Assembly (NCBI GenBank): GCA_027488965.1
Contig: JAIYAO010000053.1
Coordinates: forward strand, 1 to 45,372
Length of the DNA stretch: 45,372 bases
DNA from: Alphaproteobacteria bacterium
Lineage (GTDB): Bacteria > Pseudomonadota > Alphaproteobacteria > Caulobacterales > Aquidulcibacteraceae
Direction of reading: 5' to 3'
Numbering within the stretch: position 1 is the first letter of the stretch; the number at the start of each line of letters is the position of its first letter. Under the pieces are notes generated by a model. It had not been told where the DNA came from. It saw only the letters and a program-made list of their open reading frames with translations, and did not search any database. The position numbers were made by a program, and so were the translations under genes. Positions 1 to 8,492 of the stretch are shown here, piece by piece.

Positions 1-1
1 C

Positions 2-538
2 GTCCGTGCAGTGGGCGCCCGTTTCCTCGAGGCGCCACTCGCCGGCTCACGCCCGCAGGCAGAAGCGCGCCAGTTGATCTTCCTTCTCGGCGGCGAGCCC
101 GAGGACGTCGCGCGCGCCGAGCCGTTGCTCAGCGTGCTGGGCCCCGCCCAGCATTGGGTAGGGCCAGTGGGTGCGGGTGCGTTGGCGAAGCTTGCGGTCA
201 ACGCGCTGCTGGCGGCGCAGGTAGCCGCGGCGGCGGAGCTCTTGGCCGTGCTGCGTCATGCAGAGGTCGATACGCAACGGATCGTGGAGGCGCTTGGCGC
301 AACGCCAGTGGCGAGCACGGCGATAAAGGGAGCGCTCGCCTCCATGCTTGCGGGCCAGTATGCGCCGCGGTTTCCTATCGAACTCGTGGAGAAAGACCTT
401 GCCTACGCGCTCGGCGCCGCAGAAGCGGCTGGCGTGCGCCTACCAATCACCGAGGCTGTACGGACTGCGTTCGCCGAGGCGATCGCACGCGGCTTCGGGG
501 GCGACCACATCGCCGGGATTACACAGGTGTACCGATGA
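2..538 (+). CDS. NAD(P)-binding 3-hydroxyisobutyrate dehydrogenase-like protein, 5'-truncated by the window edge
   Basis: This is the C-terminal part of a beta-hydroxyacid dehydrogenase (HIBADH/6PGDH superfamily), which oxidises or reduces a hydroxyacid with NAD(P). The reading frame is open from base 2, so the N-terminal Rossmann domain lies outside the window. The visible part starts at the substrate-loop motif FLEAPLAGS (family pattern: D/E-A-P-x-x-G). It continues into the helical domain with GAGALAKLAVN, which carries the family's catalytic Lys followed by Asn, and a late EKDL motif. The exact substrate cannot be told. The stop codon overlaps the ATG of the next gene (ATGA), so the two are translationally coupled. 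Confidence 0.8.
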   Translation, partial: VRAVGARFLEAPLAGSRPQAEARQLIFLLGGEPEDVARAEPLLSVLGPAQHWVGPVGAGALAKLAVNALLAAQVAAAAELLAVLRHAEVDTQRIVEALGATPVASTAIKGALASMLAGQYAPRFPIELVEKDLAYALGAAEAAGVRLPITEAVRTAFAEAIARGFGGDHIAGITQVYR

Positions 539-1026
539 AGGGTCGCCTGCTGCGCCAAGGTTTCGGCGCGATGATCGCCGCGGTGGCGCTAGCCGGGTGC
601 GCGGGCTTTGCAACCGCCGCGCCCGACCAGAAAACGCCCTCCGAAGGCCTGTTGACGTTTGCGCCCGCCGATATCGACTGGGCCGCCGTCCCGCCCTCGC
701 CCGATGGCCGCCAGCGCGTGGTGCTGTGGGGAGATACCGACAGAGGCGGCCCTTGGGTGTATCGCGTGCGTGTGAGCGGCCGACTCGACGTCGCACCACA
801 CATTCATCCAGTGGACGAATACATCACAGTGATCGAGGGCGACTGGTCCATCGGCTTCGGAGAACGCTTCGACGCGTCGGCCTTGCGCCGCTTTCCCGCT
901 GGCAGTTTTGTGCGGATTCCCGCGGGTACGCCGCATTTCATCGCCGTTGGCGAGGCCGGGGCGATCATCCAGGGCGCGGGCGATGGGCGATTTACGACCG
1001 CACCGGTTGGGCTACACCCGCCATGA
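535..1026 (+). CDS. Cupin-domain lipoprotein
   Basis: A 163-residue secreted cupin. The N-terminus has a basic start, a hydrophobic core and a lipobox (VALAGC, Cys near residue 22), so it should be a lipid-anchored envelope protein. The body carries the cupin metal motif: HIHPVDEY followed by an acidic beta strand (motif 1) and PAGTPHF (motif 2). This is the usual three-His/one-Glu metal site. The start is fixed by the 4-base ATGA overlap with the dehydrogenase. Single cupins bind many small acids, so no substrate is assigned. The overlap suggests it acts on a metabolite related to the upstream enzyme; that is inference. Confidence 0.8.
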   Translation: MKGRLLRQGFGAMIAAVALAGCAGFATAAPDQKTPSEGLLTFAPADIDWAAVPPSPDGRQRVVLWGDTDRGGPWVYRVRVSGRLDVAPHIHPVDEYITVIEGDWSIGFGERFDASALRRFPAGSFVRIPAGTPHFIAVGEAGAIIQGAGDGRFTTAPVGLHPP

Positions 1027-1137
1027 ATATCTGCACGCGTTTCGCGCCGTTCAAACCTCAAGGGCCAAGGCAGTGCTGGCCTGCACAGGTAGCCCGCTCG
1101 GGCTAGTTGCGTTCAACCAACCTGAATGGAGACAGCC

Positions 1138-1566
1138 ATGCGAATTCTACTTGCCTCTCTCGGTCTCGCGTTTCTCGCAACGCCAGCTTTTGCCGGCGAG
1201 CGCGAACAAGCTGCAGTCAACGCGCGAGAAGCCGCATATTGCCAGTCTTATGTGGACGCCGACATCGCCATGTTTTCGGACATTCTGGCTGACGGCTTCG
1301 TCTACCAGCACCCCTCTGGCGCCACGATGACCGAAGAGCAGTTCCTGGACCTGTTCCGCAGTAAGACCCTCGTTGTCGCCAAAGCGCCTGCGCCGTCATC
1401 GAGCGTCCGCGATTATGGCGACACCATCATCACCTACGGCCAGAGCGAGGTGGAGGCGACCGTCGGCGGCCAACCAGCCAACGGCGTGATCCGGTTCGTC
1501 AATGTGTGGCGCAAAGAGGGGCGCACCTGGAGAATGGTGCACCGCAACTCCGAGTTCCTGCCCTAA
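1138..1566 (+). CDS. Secreted NTF2-like (DUF4440/SnoaL-type) protein
   Basis: A protein of about 142 residues with a clean signal peptide ending in AFAGE. The rest is one NTF2-like cone fold: an early helix (REAAYCQSYVDADIAMFSDIL), then the conserved F-x-Y-x-HPSG strand, and a final V-N-V-W-R-K-E-G-R-T-W-R-M-V-H-R-N strand typical of DUF4440. I chose the ATG at 1138 because GGAGA lies 5 bases ahead. An in-frame ATG 12 bases upstream overlaps that ribosome site. DUF4440 proteins are often small-molecule-binding or ketosteroid-isomerase-like; no activity is assigned. Confidence 0.8.
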   Translation: MRILLASLGLAFLATPAFAGEREQAAVNAREAAYCQSYVDADIAMFSDILADGFVYQHPSGATMTEEQFLDLFRSKTLVVAKAPAPSSSVRDYGDTIITYGQSEVEATVGGQPANGVIRFVNVWRKEGRTWRMVHRNSEFLP

Positions 1567-1595
1567 CGGCGCCCCCGATCGCGACCGCTTGGCAG

Positions 1596-2537
1596 TCAAG
1601 GCGCCGGAAACGGAATCGCGAGTACTTTTGCGGGCTGACCCAGTCCTTCGCTGAAACCGCCCGTGCCCAGGACTATGAGGCGCCGTTCGGCGCCATACCC
1701 TGTGAGCGCCACCGCGGTCGACCCTCGTACGCGCGGGTCATCGGTGATGGGCTTCGCTATGCCGTCGGCGCCCACGGCGACCACGCGGTCGCCGTGGGTC
1801 GCCACCACGAATCCGCCCTCGGGCAGAACGGCGAAGTCGTCTGCGCCGGGAAGGTTCGCATCGACCGGCGTTATCGGGCCCTGCGGCAATCCATTCGGGC
1901 TGAGGGCGATTTGGTACAGCTTGCGCGTCGCAGAGCTGGACACTATCAGCACGCCGTCATCGATCTTCAGGCCATTGGCGCCCGGCAGGAACGGTTCGGC
2001 GTTCGGCGCGAGCACAGGGTCGGCAAACCAGATTGAAAACGCGCGTGTTTGAGGATCGAACCGCAGGATTTGGGCCCTTGCGCTGTCAGCGATGAGGACA
2101 CCGCCATCCGGCGCTTCGACCATACCATTGAGAAATCCCGCCTGCGGCGCTGGCGTCCGCGCGATTTCCGCGCCGGTTGCATCGAGGGCGACCATGACAC
2201 CAGTTCCCAGAAAGCTCGGCCCGGCCGTGAACGGCGTCGCGTGCGCAGCGACCAGAAAGCCCTCGCCCTGCGGCAGGATGCTGACGGGGTGCACATCGAG
2301 GCGTGCGAACGTCGCCGCCGCGCCGCCGCCGGCTGGCAGCCGCTCGATCGACTTGCCGGTGTAGTTGGTGAACAGGATCGCGCCCTCAGCGGCGACTGTG
2401 AGGTTCTCCAGGAACGTGGGCGCGGGGTAGCTGGCGAGCTCTAAAGATGCGGAGGCGGCGCCAGCTTGCGGCGGCGGCGCCGGCGTGCAGGCGACGGTCG
2501 CGAGAGCGAGCACAACGGCTGTCAGGGTCGGCTTCAT
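1596..2537 (-). CDS. SMP-30/NHL-type beta-propeller lipoprotein
   Basis: A 313-residue lipoprotein with signal peptide and lipobox (ATVAC, Cys near residue 17), followed by a Pro/Ala linker. The remainder is built of repeated propeller blades of the kind 'NG-M-x-E-A-P-D-G-G-V-L-I-A-D-S' and 'G-A-N-G-L-K-I-D-D-G-V-L-I-V-S-S-S', as in SMP-30/gluconolactonase and NHL-like proteins. Whether it is a lactonase or only a binding scaffold cannot be judged, because the metal ligands are not clear by eye. It runs convergently to the NTF2-like gene with only about 30 bases between the stops. It follows the ferritin-like/CDGSH gene by about 10 bases, so the two are probably one operon. Confidence 0.75.
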   Translation of the reverse strand: MKPTLTAVVLALATVACTPAPPPQAGAASASLELASYPAPTFLENLTVAAEGAILFTNYTGKSIERLPAGGGAAATFARLDVHPVSILPQGEGFLVAAHATPFTAGPSFLGTGVMVALDATGAEIARTPAPQAGFLNGMVEAPDGGVLIADSARAQILRFDPQTRAFSIWFADPVLAPNAEPFLPGANGLKIDDGVLIVSSSATRKLYQIALSPNGLPQGPITPVDANLPGADDFAVLPEGGFVVATHGDRVVAVGADGIAKPITDDPRVRGSTAVALTGYGAERRLIVLGTGGFSEGLGQPAKVLAIPFPAP

Positions 2538-2547
2538 CGTCAGCTCC

Positions 2548-4500
2548 TCATTCGGCTATGAAGCCGTTGGTCAGATGGGAATTGTCGCAGAACGGCTTCG
2601 TCTTCGAGCCGCCACAGCGACATAGGCGCACGGATGTGGCGCGATCGACCGTGCGGCCGGTTCCGGCGCAGATCTCCACTGGACCTCGCACCTGGAGTGG
2701 CCCGTTCGGCTGTGGGGTGACCGAGAGTCGCCCGCCGCGCACGACGAGCGGCGCGCTGTCCCGGCTCGCCGGCTCCCCGGTCGCCGCGAATCCGGCCGTA
2801 ACGTGACTGCCGTCGCAGAACGGCTTGTTCATCGACGCGCCGCACCGGCACAACGTCGCCCGGGTCATCACGCCATGACCGGCGAGGTCGACGTCTGCAT
2901 GGATGGCGTAGGGCCCGTTCTCGCGCAGGCGAACCAGGTTCACCGGCGGGGCTGTCTCCTGCGGACCGCCATCCTTGCGAACGTACCGAATGGCGCCCGA
3001 CGGGCACACATGCGCGATGGAGACCAGCGCTTCGACCGACGCCGCATCGGGATCGAGCCACGGACCCTCGACATTCGCCTTGAACACCTCCGGCAGGCCG
3101 GTGACGCAGAACCGCGCATGAATGCAGCGCTTGCCCTCGAAGAGGAGCGTCAGGCTCTCGCCCTCCACCGAATCAACGGCTTCCGTCACCGTGGGCGCCG
3201 GGGCGATCCGGGGGGCGGCCACCAATGCGCCGGGGGTGGGTACAGGTGCGGAAGCAAACTCTTCGGCCTGACGGGCGAACACGTGATCGGCCCTGCCCAG
3301 TATGTCACGCGCGCGGGCGAGTTTCGGGTGCCAGCCTGCGATGCGGTCGGCGCCGGCGGCGATTTCGCTCATCCGCTCGCGCAGCATTCGCCACTTCGCT
3401 GCTCCCGCGGGCAAAGGCGTGAACGAGCGCAATGTGGCGAAGCTCATCCCGGCTCTGCAGGAATCGTCGCCGTCACGGGCGGGGAAGCGGTTCGCCGCTT
3501 CCGCCACCGGAGTCATGGCGTGCATCATCGCGATGGCCGCATCGATCAGTGCGGCGCGCTCGGCCTCAGAGCCCGCCCGCCCAAACGTCTGGACCAGCAG
3601 CCGAAGCATGTGCGCGTACATCGCATTGGCAAGATCAACGATGACGGCGGCCTGCTCGGACTCGATCCAGACCTTACCGTCTGGCGTCGGCGGGCGGCGC
3701 ATCACGGGATTGTGGGCCGCGGGGTGCGCCGGGGCGAAGTCCGGATCGGCGGCCAGGAAGACGTCGTAGTCCCGCGCGATGGCCTTGAACCGTGCGTAGT
3801 GGCTGGTTGCATCACCAATGCGTGCGCCCTCCCCCTGCTCCACGATGGCGCGGATGGCCGCGTGCGCAGAGGCGAGGCACGCCACCGATGTGACGCCCGG
3901 CATGTTCACCAGCGTCGCATCGACCTGTCCGGCGCGCGCGCCGATGAACAATCCGTCTTCCCCCAGCCGCGCGGCGAGCGCGTCAAGATCGGCTTCGATC
4001 TGTGCGTAGAGCGCCCCTACGGTGGGATAGTCCACCGCGTGCGGCATCAGCCGCGGCCCGTCGCTCGCCAGGCCGCGCGCGTAGCGCAGGAGCGGACGAA
4101 ACCCTTCGCCCATGGGCTCGTCGACACCGTCGGGCCGTTCCAGCCAGATGAGATGCTGCAGCGTGTCCCGGTCGAACGGGGCCAAGCGCACCTGCATGTC
4201 GGCGGGCAGGCCGCCGGGCGGGATGGGGAAGTTCATCCGGCCAAAATGCGCCGCCCCGCCCACTGCGGACAGGAGATTGGAGACCAGCAACAGGTGTACC
4301 ATCTCCTCGCGCGCCACCGCGAGAATTTCCGCGCGCCACTGCTGCACGGTGGCCGCCGCCGCTGGCGTGAGCCCGTCAGCTTCACCATCCTTGAGACTGA
4401 AGGCGGCATAGAGGTACACGCACATCAGGTTGTGCTCGACCTCGGCGGCTTCGCTGAGGCGGGCGATGAGCGCTTCGCGTGTCTGTGCGGCCTTCTGCAT
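2548..4500 (-). CDS. Ferritin-like / [4Fe-4S] / double CDGSH iron-sulfur fusion protein
   Basis: A 650-residue cytoplasmic protein (no signal peptide). Residues 1 to about 250 match the ferritin-like family of the VioB/RebD type (iminophenylpyruvate dimer synthase-like), with helices carrying EVEHNLMCVYLYAAF and AREEMVHLLLVSNLLSAVGG, the E...E-x-x-H pattern of a di-metal site. After a linker near residue 440 comes a divergent 4Fe-4S domain (CIHARFC ... AHVCPSGAIRYV). The C-terminus holds two CDGSH [2Fe-2S] motifs: CRCGASMNKPFCDGSH and CRCGGSKTKPFCDNSH, with Asn replacing Gly in the second. The ATG at 4500 has AGGGAAG in front; a GTG 15 bases upstream lacks one. A redox or oxidative-stress enzyme is inferred; the substrate is unknown. 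Confidence 0.82.
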   Translation of the reverse strand: MQKAAQTREALIARLSEAAEVEHNLMCVYLYAAFSLKDGEADGLTPAAAATVQQWRAEILAVAREEMVHLLLVSNLLSAVGGAAHFGRMNFPIPPGGLPADMQVRLAPFDRDTLQHLIWLERPDGVDEPMGEGFRPLLRYARGLASDGPRLMPHAVDYPTVGALYAQIEADLDALAARLGEDGLFIGARAGQVDATLVNMPGVTSVACLASAHAAIRAIVEQGEGARIGDATSHYARFKAIARDYDVFLAADPDFAPAHPAAHNPVMRRPPTPDGKVWIESEQAAVIVDLANAMYAHMLRLLVQTFGRAGSEAERAALIDAAIAMMHAMTPVAEAANRFPARDGDDSCRAGMSFATLRSFTPLPAGAAKWRMLRERMSEIAAGADRIAGWHPKLARARDILGRADHVFARQAEEFASAPVPTPGALVAAPRIAPAPTVTEAVDSVEGESLTLLFEGKRCIHARFCVTGLPEVFKANVEGPWLDPDAASVEALVSIAHVCPSGAIRYVRKDGGPQETAPPVNLVRLRENGPYAIHADVDLAGHGVMTRATLCRCGASMNKPFCDGSHVTAGFAATGEPASRDSAPLVVRGGRLSVTPQPNGPLQVRGPVEICAGTGRTVDRATSVRLCRCGGSKTKPFCDNSHLTNGFIAE

Positions 4501-4597
4501 TGGGACTTCCCTCACGCCTGGATAAAACGATCACCGCGCCGCAGTCACCACAGGCCCGTGTGCGCACGCAGGATGCTCGGCTTGGCATCGCGCGCCT

Positions 4598-5965
4598 TCA
4601 GTAGCGCAGGCTGGTTTGAAGTGCGGCAAAGGTCTGGGTGACGGCGCCCGAGCGTGTCAGCGCGGGGCCAGGCTCAATCCGCACCGCGCTGAGCGTGATG
4701 TCCCAATGGCGACTGGGCCGAAAACCGGCCCGCACATACCATTGCGCGCCCGCATACGGTCCGCCTGGCGCATCGGTCGGCGTCAGCGCAATGGCCGGGG
4801 GCGCATAGAGCGCATCGCCGCGCTCAAGCCGCCACAGCACTTCCACCCCGCCAGCAAGCGTCAGGCGCGGATCCGGTTGCACGGTCACAAAGGGGTGCAC
4901 GTCGAGCACGTTGCGCGGCGCGAGCGCGGCGGCGTCCGACAGGTACGCAAGATTCGGGTACCCCAGATCGAACGTGCCGAGAGTATCGTCCGCCGGACTC
5001 GCATCGCCACCGGCGGCGTCCACGCGTAGCGAAGCCCGTGGCCGCCAGGCGCCGGCGAAGCCGCGGCTCAATTCGCTGGCGGCCCCGAAGGCGCGGATGT
5101 CGAGGTCGCCACCTGCAGTCTCCAGTACGCCGAACTGGGCGCCGGCCTGCGCGTCCCAGCGCCAGGGCCCGCGCTCACCGACGGTGCGCAGGGCCAGCGT
5201 ATGCCGCTCCTCCGTCCCGGCCCAGGCGGCATAGCGGGCGCGCTCGTCGCGGCGGCCGAAGTATGTGGCGGTCCATCCGCCCCGGCTTGCGGCCACGCCC
5301 CAGGCAAGATCGGCCGGATCGGGATCGTCATCGAAACTCTCCGGGCCATTGCGCGTGGGATGGGCGACAAAGGCGTCCCACCGGACGTCGCCCCGTCCTC
5401 CGCTCAGCCGGGCGCCATCAAAGGTGCGGCGGATGTTGGTGCCGTCGCGCAGGCTCAGAAACCGCCCGAACGGCAATTCCTGGCGGCCGACTCGCAGCCG
5501 TACCGCGCTCTCGCGTCCGAGATCGACAAAGCCTTGGGCGAGATCGAGCGCGCTCTCGTCTGCGCCGCGCGCACCGGGCTCGCGTCCCTGTTCGTCGGCG
5601 GCGCCCAGCTGGAGGAAGGCGCGCAGGACGGGCGTGACCCGCACGTCGGCGTGGGCCAGAAGACGCGTCTGCCCCGAAGTGAAATCGCGGGCGCCGAAGC
5701 GGCCGAACAAAGGCTCGTCATAAGCCTCCACGCGATAGCGGGCCTCCAAGCCGAAGCTTGCATGGCCGCCATAGCCAAGGGCGAGGTACTTGAAGGCGGG
5801 CACGTCGGCGGGCCGCTCCACGTCCGCGAGCCAGACATAGTCCTCCTCCCACCGAAGCGACGTGATCACATAGGCGTCGGCGCTCGCCTGCGCGAGCGCA
5901 GGAGCGGGCGCGGCGAGCGCCAGCCCCCCTGCCAGCGCCGTCCAGAGACCACCGCACAACTTCAC
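4598..5965 (-). CDS. Alginate-export-family outer-membrane beta-barrel protein
   Basis: A 455-residue protein with signal peptide (ALAQA cleavage) and barrel-type sequence: alternating aromatic/hydrophobic strands, Arg/Asp-rich loops and a C-terminal aromatic residue (SLRY). The order of motifs (LGLEARYRVE.., a VGRQELPFG strand, the RRTFDGARLSG loop) matches the AlgE-like 'alginate export' family. These form outer-membrane pores for anionic or sugar-like substrates. The start codon overlaps the stop of the DUF1579 gene by 4 bases (5962-5965), so they form an operon. The true substrate cannot be inferred and alginate export is unlikely without an alginate cluster nearby. Confidence 0.72.
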   Translation of the reverse strand: MKLCGGLWTALAGGLALAAPAPALAQASADAYVITSLRWEEDYVWLADVERPADVPAFKYLALGYGGHASFGLEARYRVEAYDEPLFGRFGARDFTSGQTRLLAHADVRVTPVLRAFLQLGAADEQGREPGARGADESALDLAQGFVDLGRESAVRLRVGRQELPFGRFLSLRDGTNIRRTFDGARLSGGRGDVRWDAFVAHPTRNGPESFDDDPDPADLAWGVAASRGGWTATYFGRRDERARYAAWAGTEERHTLALRTVGERGPWRWDAQAGAQFGVLETAGGDLDIRAFGAASELSRGFAGAWRPRASLRVDAAGGDASPADDTLGTFDLGYPNLAYLSDAAALAPRNVLDVHPFVTVQPDPRLTLAGGVEVLWRLERGDALYAPPAIALTPTDAPGGPYAGAQWYVRAGFRPSRHWDITLSAVRIEPGPALTRSGAVTQTFAALQTSLRY

Positions 5966-6567
5966 CGCGCGCGCACCCGCGTGAAGCGCTGCTCAACGAA
6001 CAGAAATTCTTCTCCGCCCGGAAACGTCGCGAAGATTCGCTGGACGTTGTTGTTGTTGTCCCTGATGTCGAACTCGAAGCGGAGATCGCGCTTTCGGCCA
6101 GTAGGCTCCGGCCCCATGCCAGCTTCGGTACTCTCTCCATAAAGCGAAAATCGCTGCGCCGTTTCGTCACCGCGGCCTAGATAGACCATCTGCCCGGGCT
6201 CGAACGTGTCAGCTGTCACCCACTCCATGCGCCGGTCGAGGCGGTTGAAGCCGAGGATGCCATCGCGCGCGCTCGGATTGCCGAACACCGTCCCCCGCAG
6301 TTCCTCGCGCACGTAGCGGCCATCGAGCATCCAGCGACGGGTCGCGGTCACCTCGCGCGATACCACGGGTTGCGCACCGGGGCCTGGATAAACCAGCATC
6401 TCCACGGTCCAGTCCCCGATCAGTGGGTCGAGCCAGCGGTGCTCGGGTCCCGGCATGGCGAGCCGCGCGGAGGCCGGAAGCTGCTGCGACTGGGTCGGCT
6501 TGGTTTGCGGCTGGGCGGCGGGCGAACCAGCTGCGAGCATGAGAACCAGCGCCAAAGAACGAAACAT
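5962..6567 (-). CDS. Secreted DUF1579-family protein
   Basis: A 201-residue protein with a signal peptide (MFRSLALVLMLAAGSPAAQ). The mature part shows the DUF1579 hallmarks: HRWLDPLIGDWTVE near residue 44, then R-R-W-M-L-D-G-R-Y-V-R-E-E and a later GFNRLDRRMEWVTAD. The fold is a lipocalin-like beta barrel of unknown ligand. It is the first gene of a two-gene leftward operon with the AlgE-like porin, with ATGA overlap. Upstream, about 135 bases separate it from the SnoaL-like gene, enough for its own promoter. Confidence 0.7.
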   Translation of the reverse strand: MFRSLALVLMLAAGSPAAQPQTKPTQSQQLPASARLAMPGPEHRWLDPLIGDWTVEMLVYPGPGAQPVVSREVTATRRWMLDGRYVREELRGTVFGNPSARDGILGFNRLDRRMEWVTADTFEPGQMVYLGRGDETAQRFSLYGESTEAGMGPEPTGRKRDLRFEFDIRDNNNNVQRIFATFPGGEEFLFVEQRFTRVRAR

Positions 6568-6702
6568 ATAGCTCTCCCTGAAAGTTTCCGTTTCGCCGCA
6601 GGTCTCGCGCGACGGCCTTCTGGTCTCGCCTCTCCCGGCAAAACTATTCGCGCGAAAAGCATCGCTCGGAATCTTGTTTCCTCGGCTTCGCCCACCGCGC
6701 TG

Positions 6703-7227
6703 CTACCGCAGGATGAGCGGGGTAAGAACTGGTGCCATCAGCATCTCGAACTCGAGATTTGTGGCGGAGACAACATTTTCGACCACCTTCCCGCGTGAGA
6801 TCCGCATCACGTGCGTCTCATCGAGGAGGATTTCCCGGTTAGTGGCCGAAAGGCCGAAATATCCGCGCGTGTGGCGGGCCCGGAAGTGAAAGCGCACCAC
6901 GGCGCGATCGCGCACGTCGAATGCGTCGATGATCTTCATCGGGCTGGCGGGATCAACGGGCGGAAACGCCCCGTGAAAGTCGAGAAAGATCGGCTTGTAG
7001 GCGGCAAGTCCCCGGATCGGCCCCTGCGGCGACAACCCGGTGTTGACCACGATGTTGGGGTCGAGCGTCCGGTCCGCGGCGGCGACATCGGCGCGGCCGA
7101 GAAAGTTTTCCACATAGTCGAGCGCGATCATCAGGGAGCGTCCGCCCCGCCGACGGTCCTGCGCAAGGGCAGGGCTGGCGGCCCCCGCGGCGGCCGCGGC
7201 CAGAATGAGCGCGCGTCTCGTGGTCAT
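6703..7227 (-). CDS. SnoaL-like polyketide cyclase/ester-cyclase family protein, probable Tat substrate
   Basis: A 174-residue protein starting MTTRRALIL, a twin-arginine-like leader with a hydrophobic core ending in ALAQD. The rest is an NTF2/SnoaL-like domain (ALDYVENFLGRADVAAADRTLDPNIVVNTG...). The ATG at 7227 is chosen because GGGAGGAC precedes it by about 5 bases; a longer reading frame to 7302 would add 25 residues with no secretory logic. It is divergent from the LysR gene and shares its promoter region, so it is the likely LysR target. Confidence 0.7.
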   Translation of the reverse strand: MTTRRALILAAAAAGAASPALAQDRRRGGRSLMIALDYVENFLGRADVAAADRTLDPNIVVNTGLSPQGPIRGLAAYKPIFLDFHGAFPPVDPASPMKIIDAFDVRDRAVVRFHFRARHTRGYFGLSATNREILLDETHVMRISRGKVVENVVSATNLEFEMLMAPVLTPLILR

Positions 7228-7307
7228 TACGTCCTCCCGCTGGCGCCCGGGAGGGGACCACACGACACGGTCTAGAGGACCTCGAAAAAACTGTGTGGGC
7301 AATTTAT

Positions 7308-7322
7308 ATAAGTGCAGCTTAT
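7308..7322. promoter_or_regulatory. Candidate LysR operator (ATAAG-N5-CTTAT)
   Basis: A perfect 5+5+5 inverted repeat sits in an AT-rich patch of the 155-base divergent region, about 60 bases before the LysR start and about 80 bases before the SnoaL-like gene. LysR regulators typically bind interrupted dyads of about 15 bases built on T-N11-A in the promoter they share with their target. The size and location fit; binding is inferred. Confidence 0.5.
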
Positions 7323-7382
7323 GTGCCCGCCTGTTCCCGAGACCCCGGCTCCTCCCTTACCCTCCACTAGAGAAACTTCAGC

Positions 7383-8288
7383 ATGGACCTCCGCCGCCTT
7401 GAAGTTCTCGTCGCCGTGGCCGAAAGCGCGACCCTGGCCGAAGCCGCTCGCCGGCTCGGGATGACGCAACCCGGGGTCAGTCAGGCGCTGAAGGCGCTCG
7501 AAGCGGAGGCCGGGTTTCTGGTCGCGCGCAAGAACGGCCGAAAGCTGGAGCTGACGCCGGCCGCACGGCGGCTGGCCGCCGACGCCGCCACCGCCCTGCA
7601 TTGCGTCGCGGTGTCCATCGATGCGTCGCGTGCGATCAGCGAGGGAAAGGCGGGCCTGATCAGGATCGCGTTCACGCCGTCCACGCTCGCAGCGATCGCA
7701 GGCGAAACCTTGCGGGCGTTGCGGGCGGAAGCGCCGAGCCTCGCCTTCGAGCTGTTCGAGATGCCCACCAACGACCAGGTCGCCGCGTTGCTCGACGGCC
7801 GCATAGACGCCGGCTTCCTGCATCCGCCGGTAGACGCCGACCTAGAACTTGTTCCCCTCCTCGACGAGCCGTTGCTCGCTGTATTGCCAGCGGATCATCC
7901 GGCTGCCGGCCTGGACAGGCTTCCGCTTCAGATCCTGCGCGACACCCCTTTTGTCCTCTACCCGCGCACCCGGGGTCCGGTGCTTTACGACAGGATCATC
8001 GCCGCCTGCGAGGCGGCCGGATTTGCGCCCCGCATCGCCGAGAGCGTTTTGCCGTGGCACGCCGCGATGGCGCTTGCGGCCATGGGGTTTGGCGTGGCGT
8101 TGGCGCCCGAGCGTCTCGCCGATAGCCCTCCACGCGGTGCCGTTGCGCGGCCGTTGCACGATGTCCGTCTCACCGTACCCCACGCCCTGGCCATGCCGCG
8201 CCGACGCCGCGTGAGCGCCGAAGCGCGGCTCGTCGAACTCGCCCGTGCCACCGCACGGCTGCTTCCATCAATGCAGCTTGTGGAGTGA
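7383..8288 (+). CDS. LysR-family transcriptional regulator
   Basis: A 301-residue regulator. Residues 1-60 form the winged helix-turn-helix (MDLRRLEVLVAVAESATLAEAARRLGMTQPGVSQALKALE), followed by a linker helix and a periplasmic-binding-like effector domain (IAFTPSTLAAIAGETLRALRAEAPSLAFELFEM ... DAGFLHPP). Length and layout are standard for the family. It is transcribed away from the SnoaL-like secreted protein, the common arrangement for autoregulation and control of the divergent gene. The effector is unknown. Confidence 0.88.
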   Translation: MDLRRLEVLVAVAESATLAEAARRLGMTQPGVSQALKALEAEAGFLVARKNGRKLELTPAARRLAADAATALHCVAVSIDASRAISEGKAGLIRIAFTPSTLAAIAGETLRALRAEAPSLAFELFEMPTNDQVAALLDGRIDAGFLHPPVDADLELVPLLDEPLLAVLPADHPAAGLDRLPLQILRDTPFVLYPRTRGPVLYDRIIAACEAAGFAPRIAESVLPWHAAMALAAMGFGVALAPERLADSPPRGAVARPLHDVRLTVPHALAMPRRRRVSAEARLVELARATARLLPSMQLVE

Positions 8289-8492
8289 GCCACTTCTACC
8301 CGCATTGGGCGGAGACTAATTGCAACTCAATAGTACTTGAAGGCGGGTCGGTACAATTTCTGGCCCCGGGGCGAGCGCTCGGGACATTATGAGAGATTTC
8401 AGGCGGCGCACAGACCATACACATTTGCAGCCAACAGACGACTTTCGACCACAGCCGTAGGACGCAGCCTGACGCGGTCCGGCCGCATTACC

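Noticed and set aside
1567-1606. Inverted repeat CGGCGCC...GGCGCCG between convergent genes as terminator
   Set aside because: The loop is about 26 bases long and the right arm lies within the coding end of the propeller gene, so the structure is weak.
2803-4641. Plus-strand frame of 612 residues
   Set aside because: Antisense of the ferritin-like/CDGSH gene. Its product is rich in Arg, His and Gly and has no recognisable domain, as expected from high-GC antisense frames.
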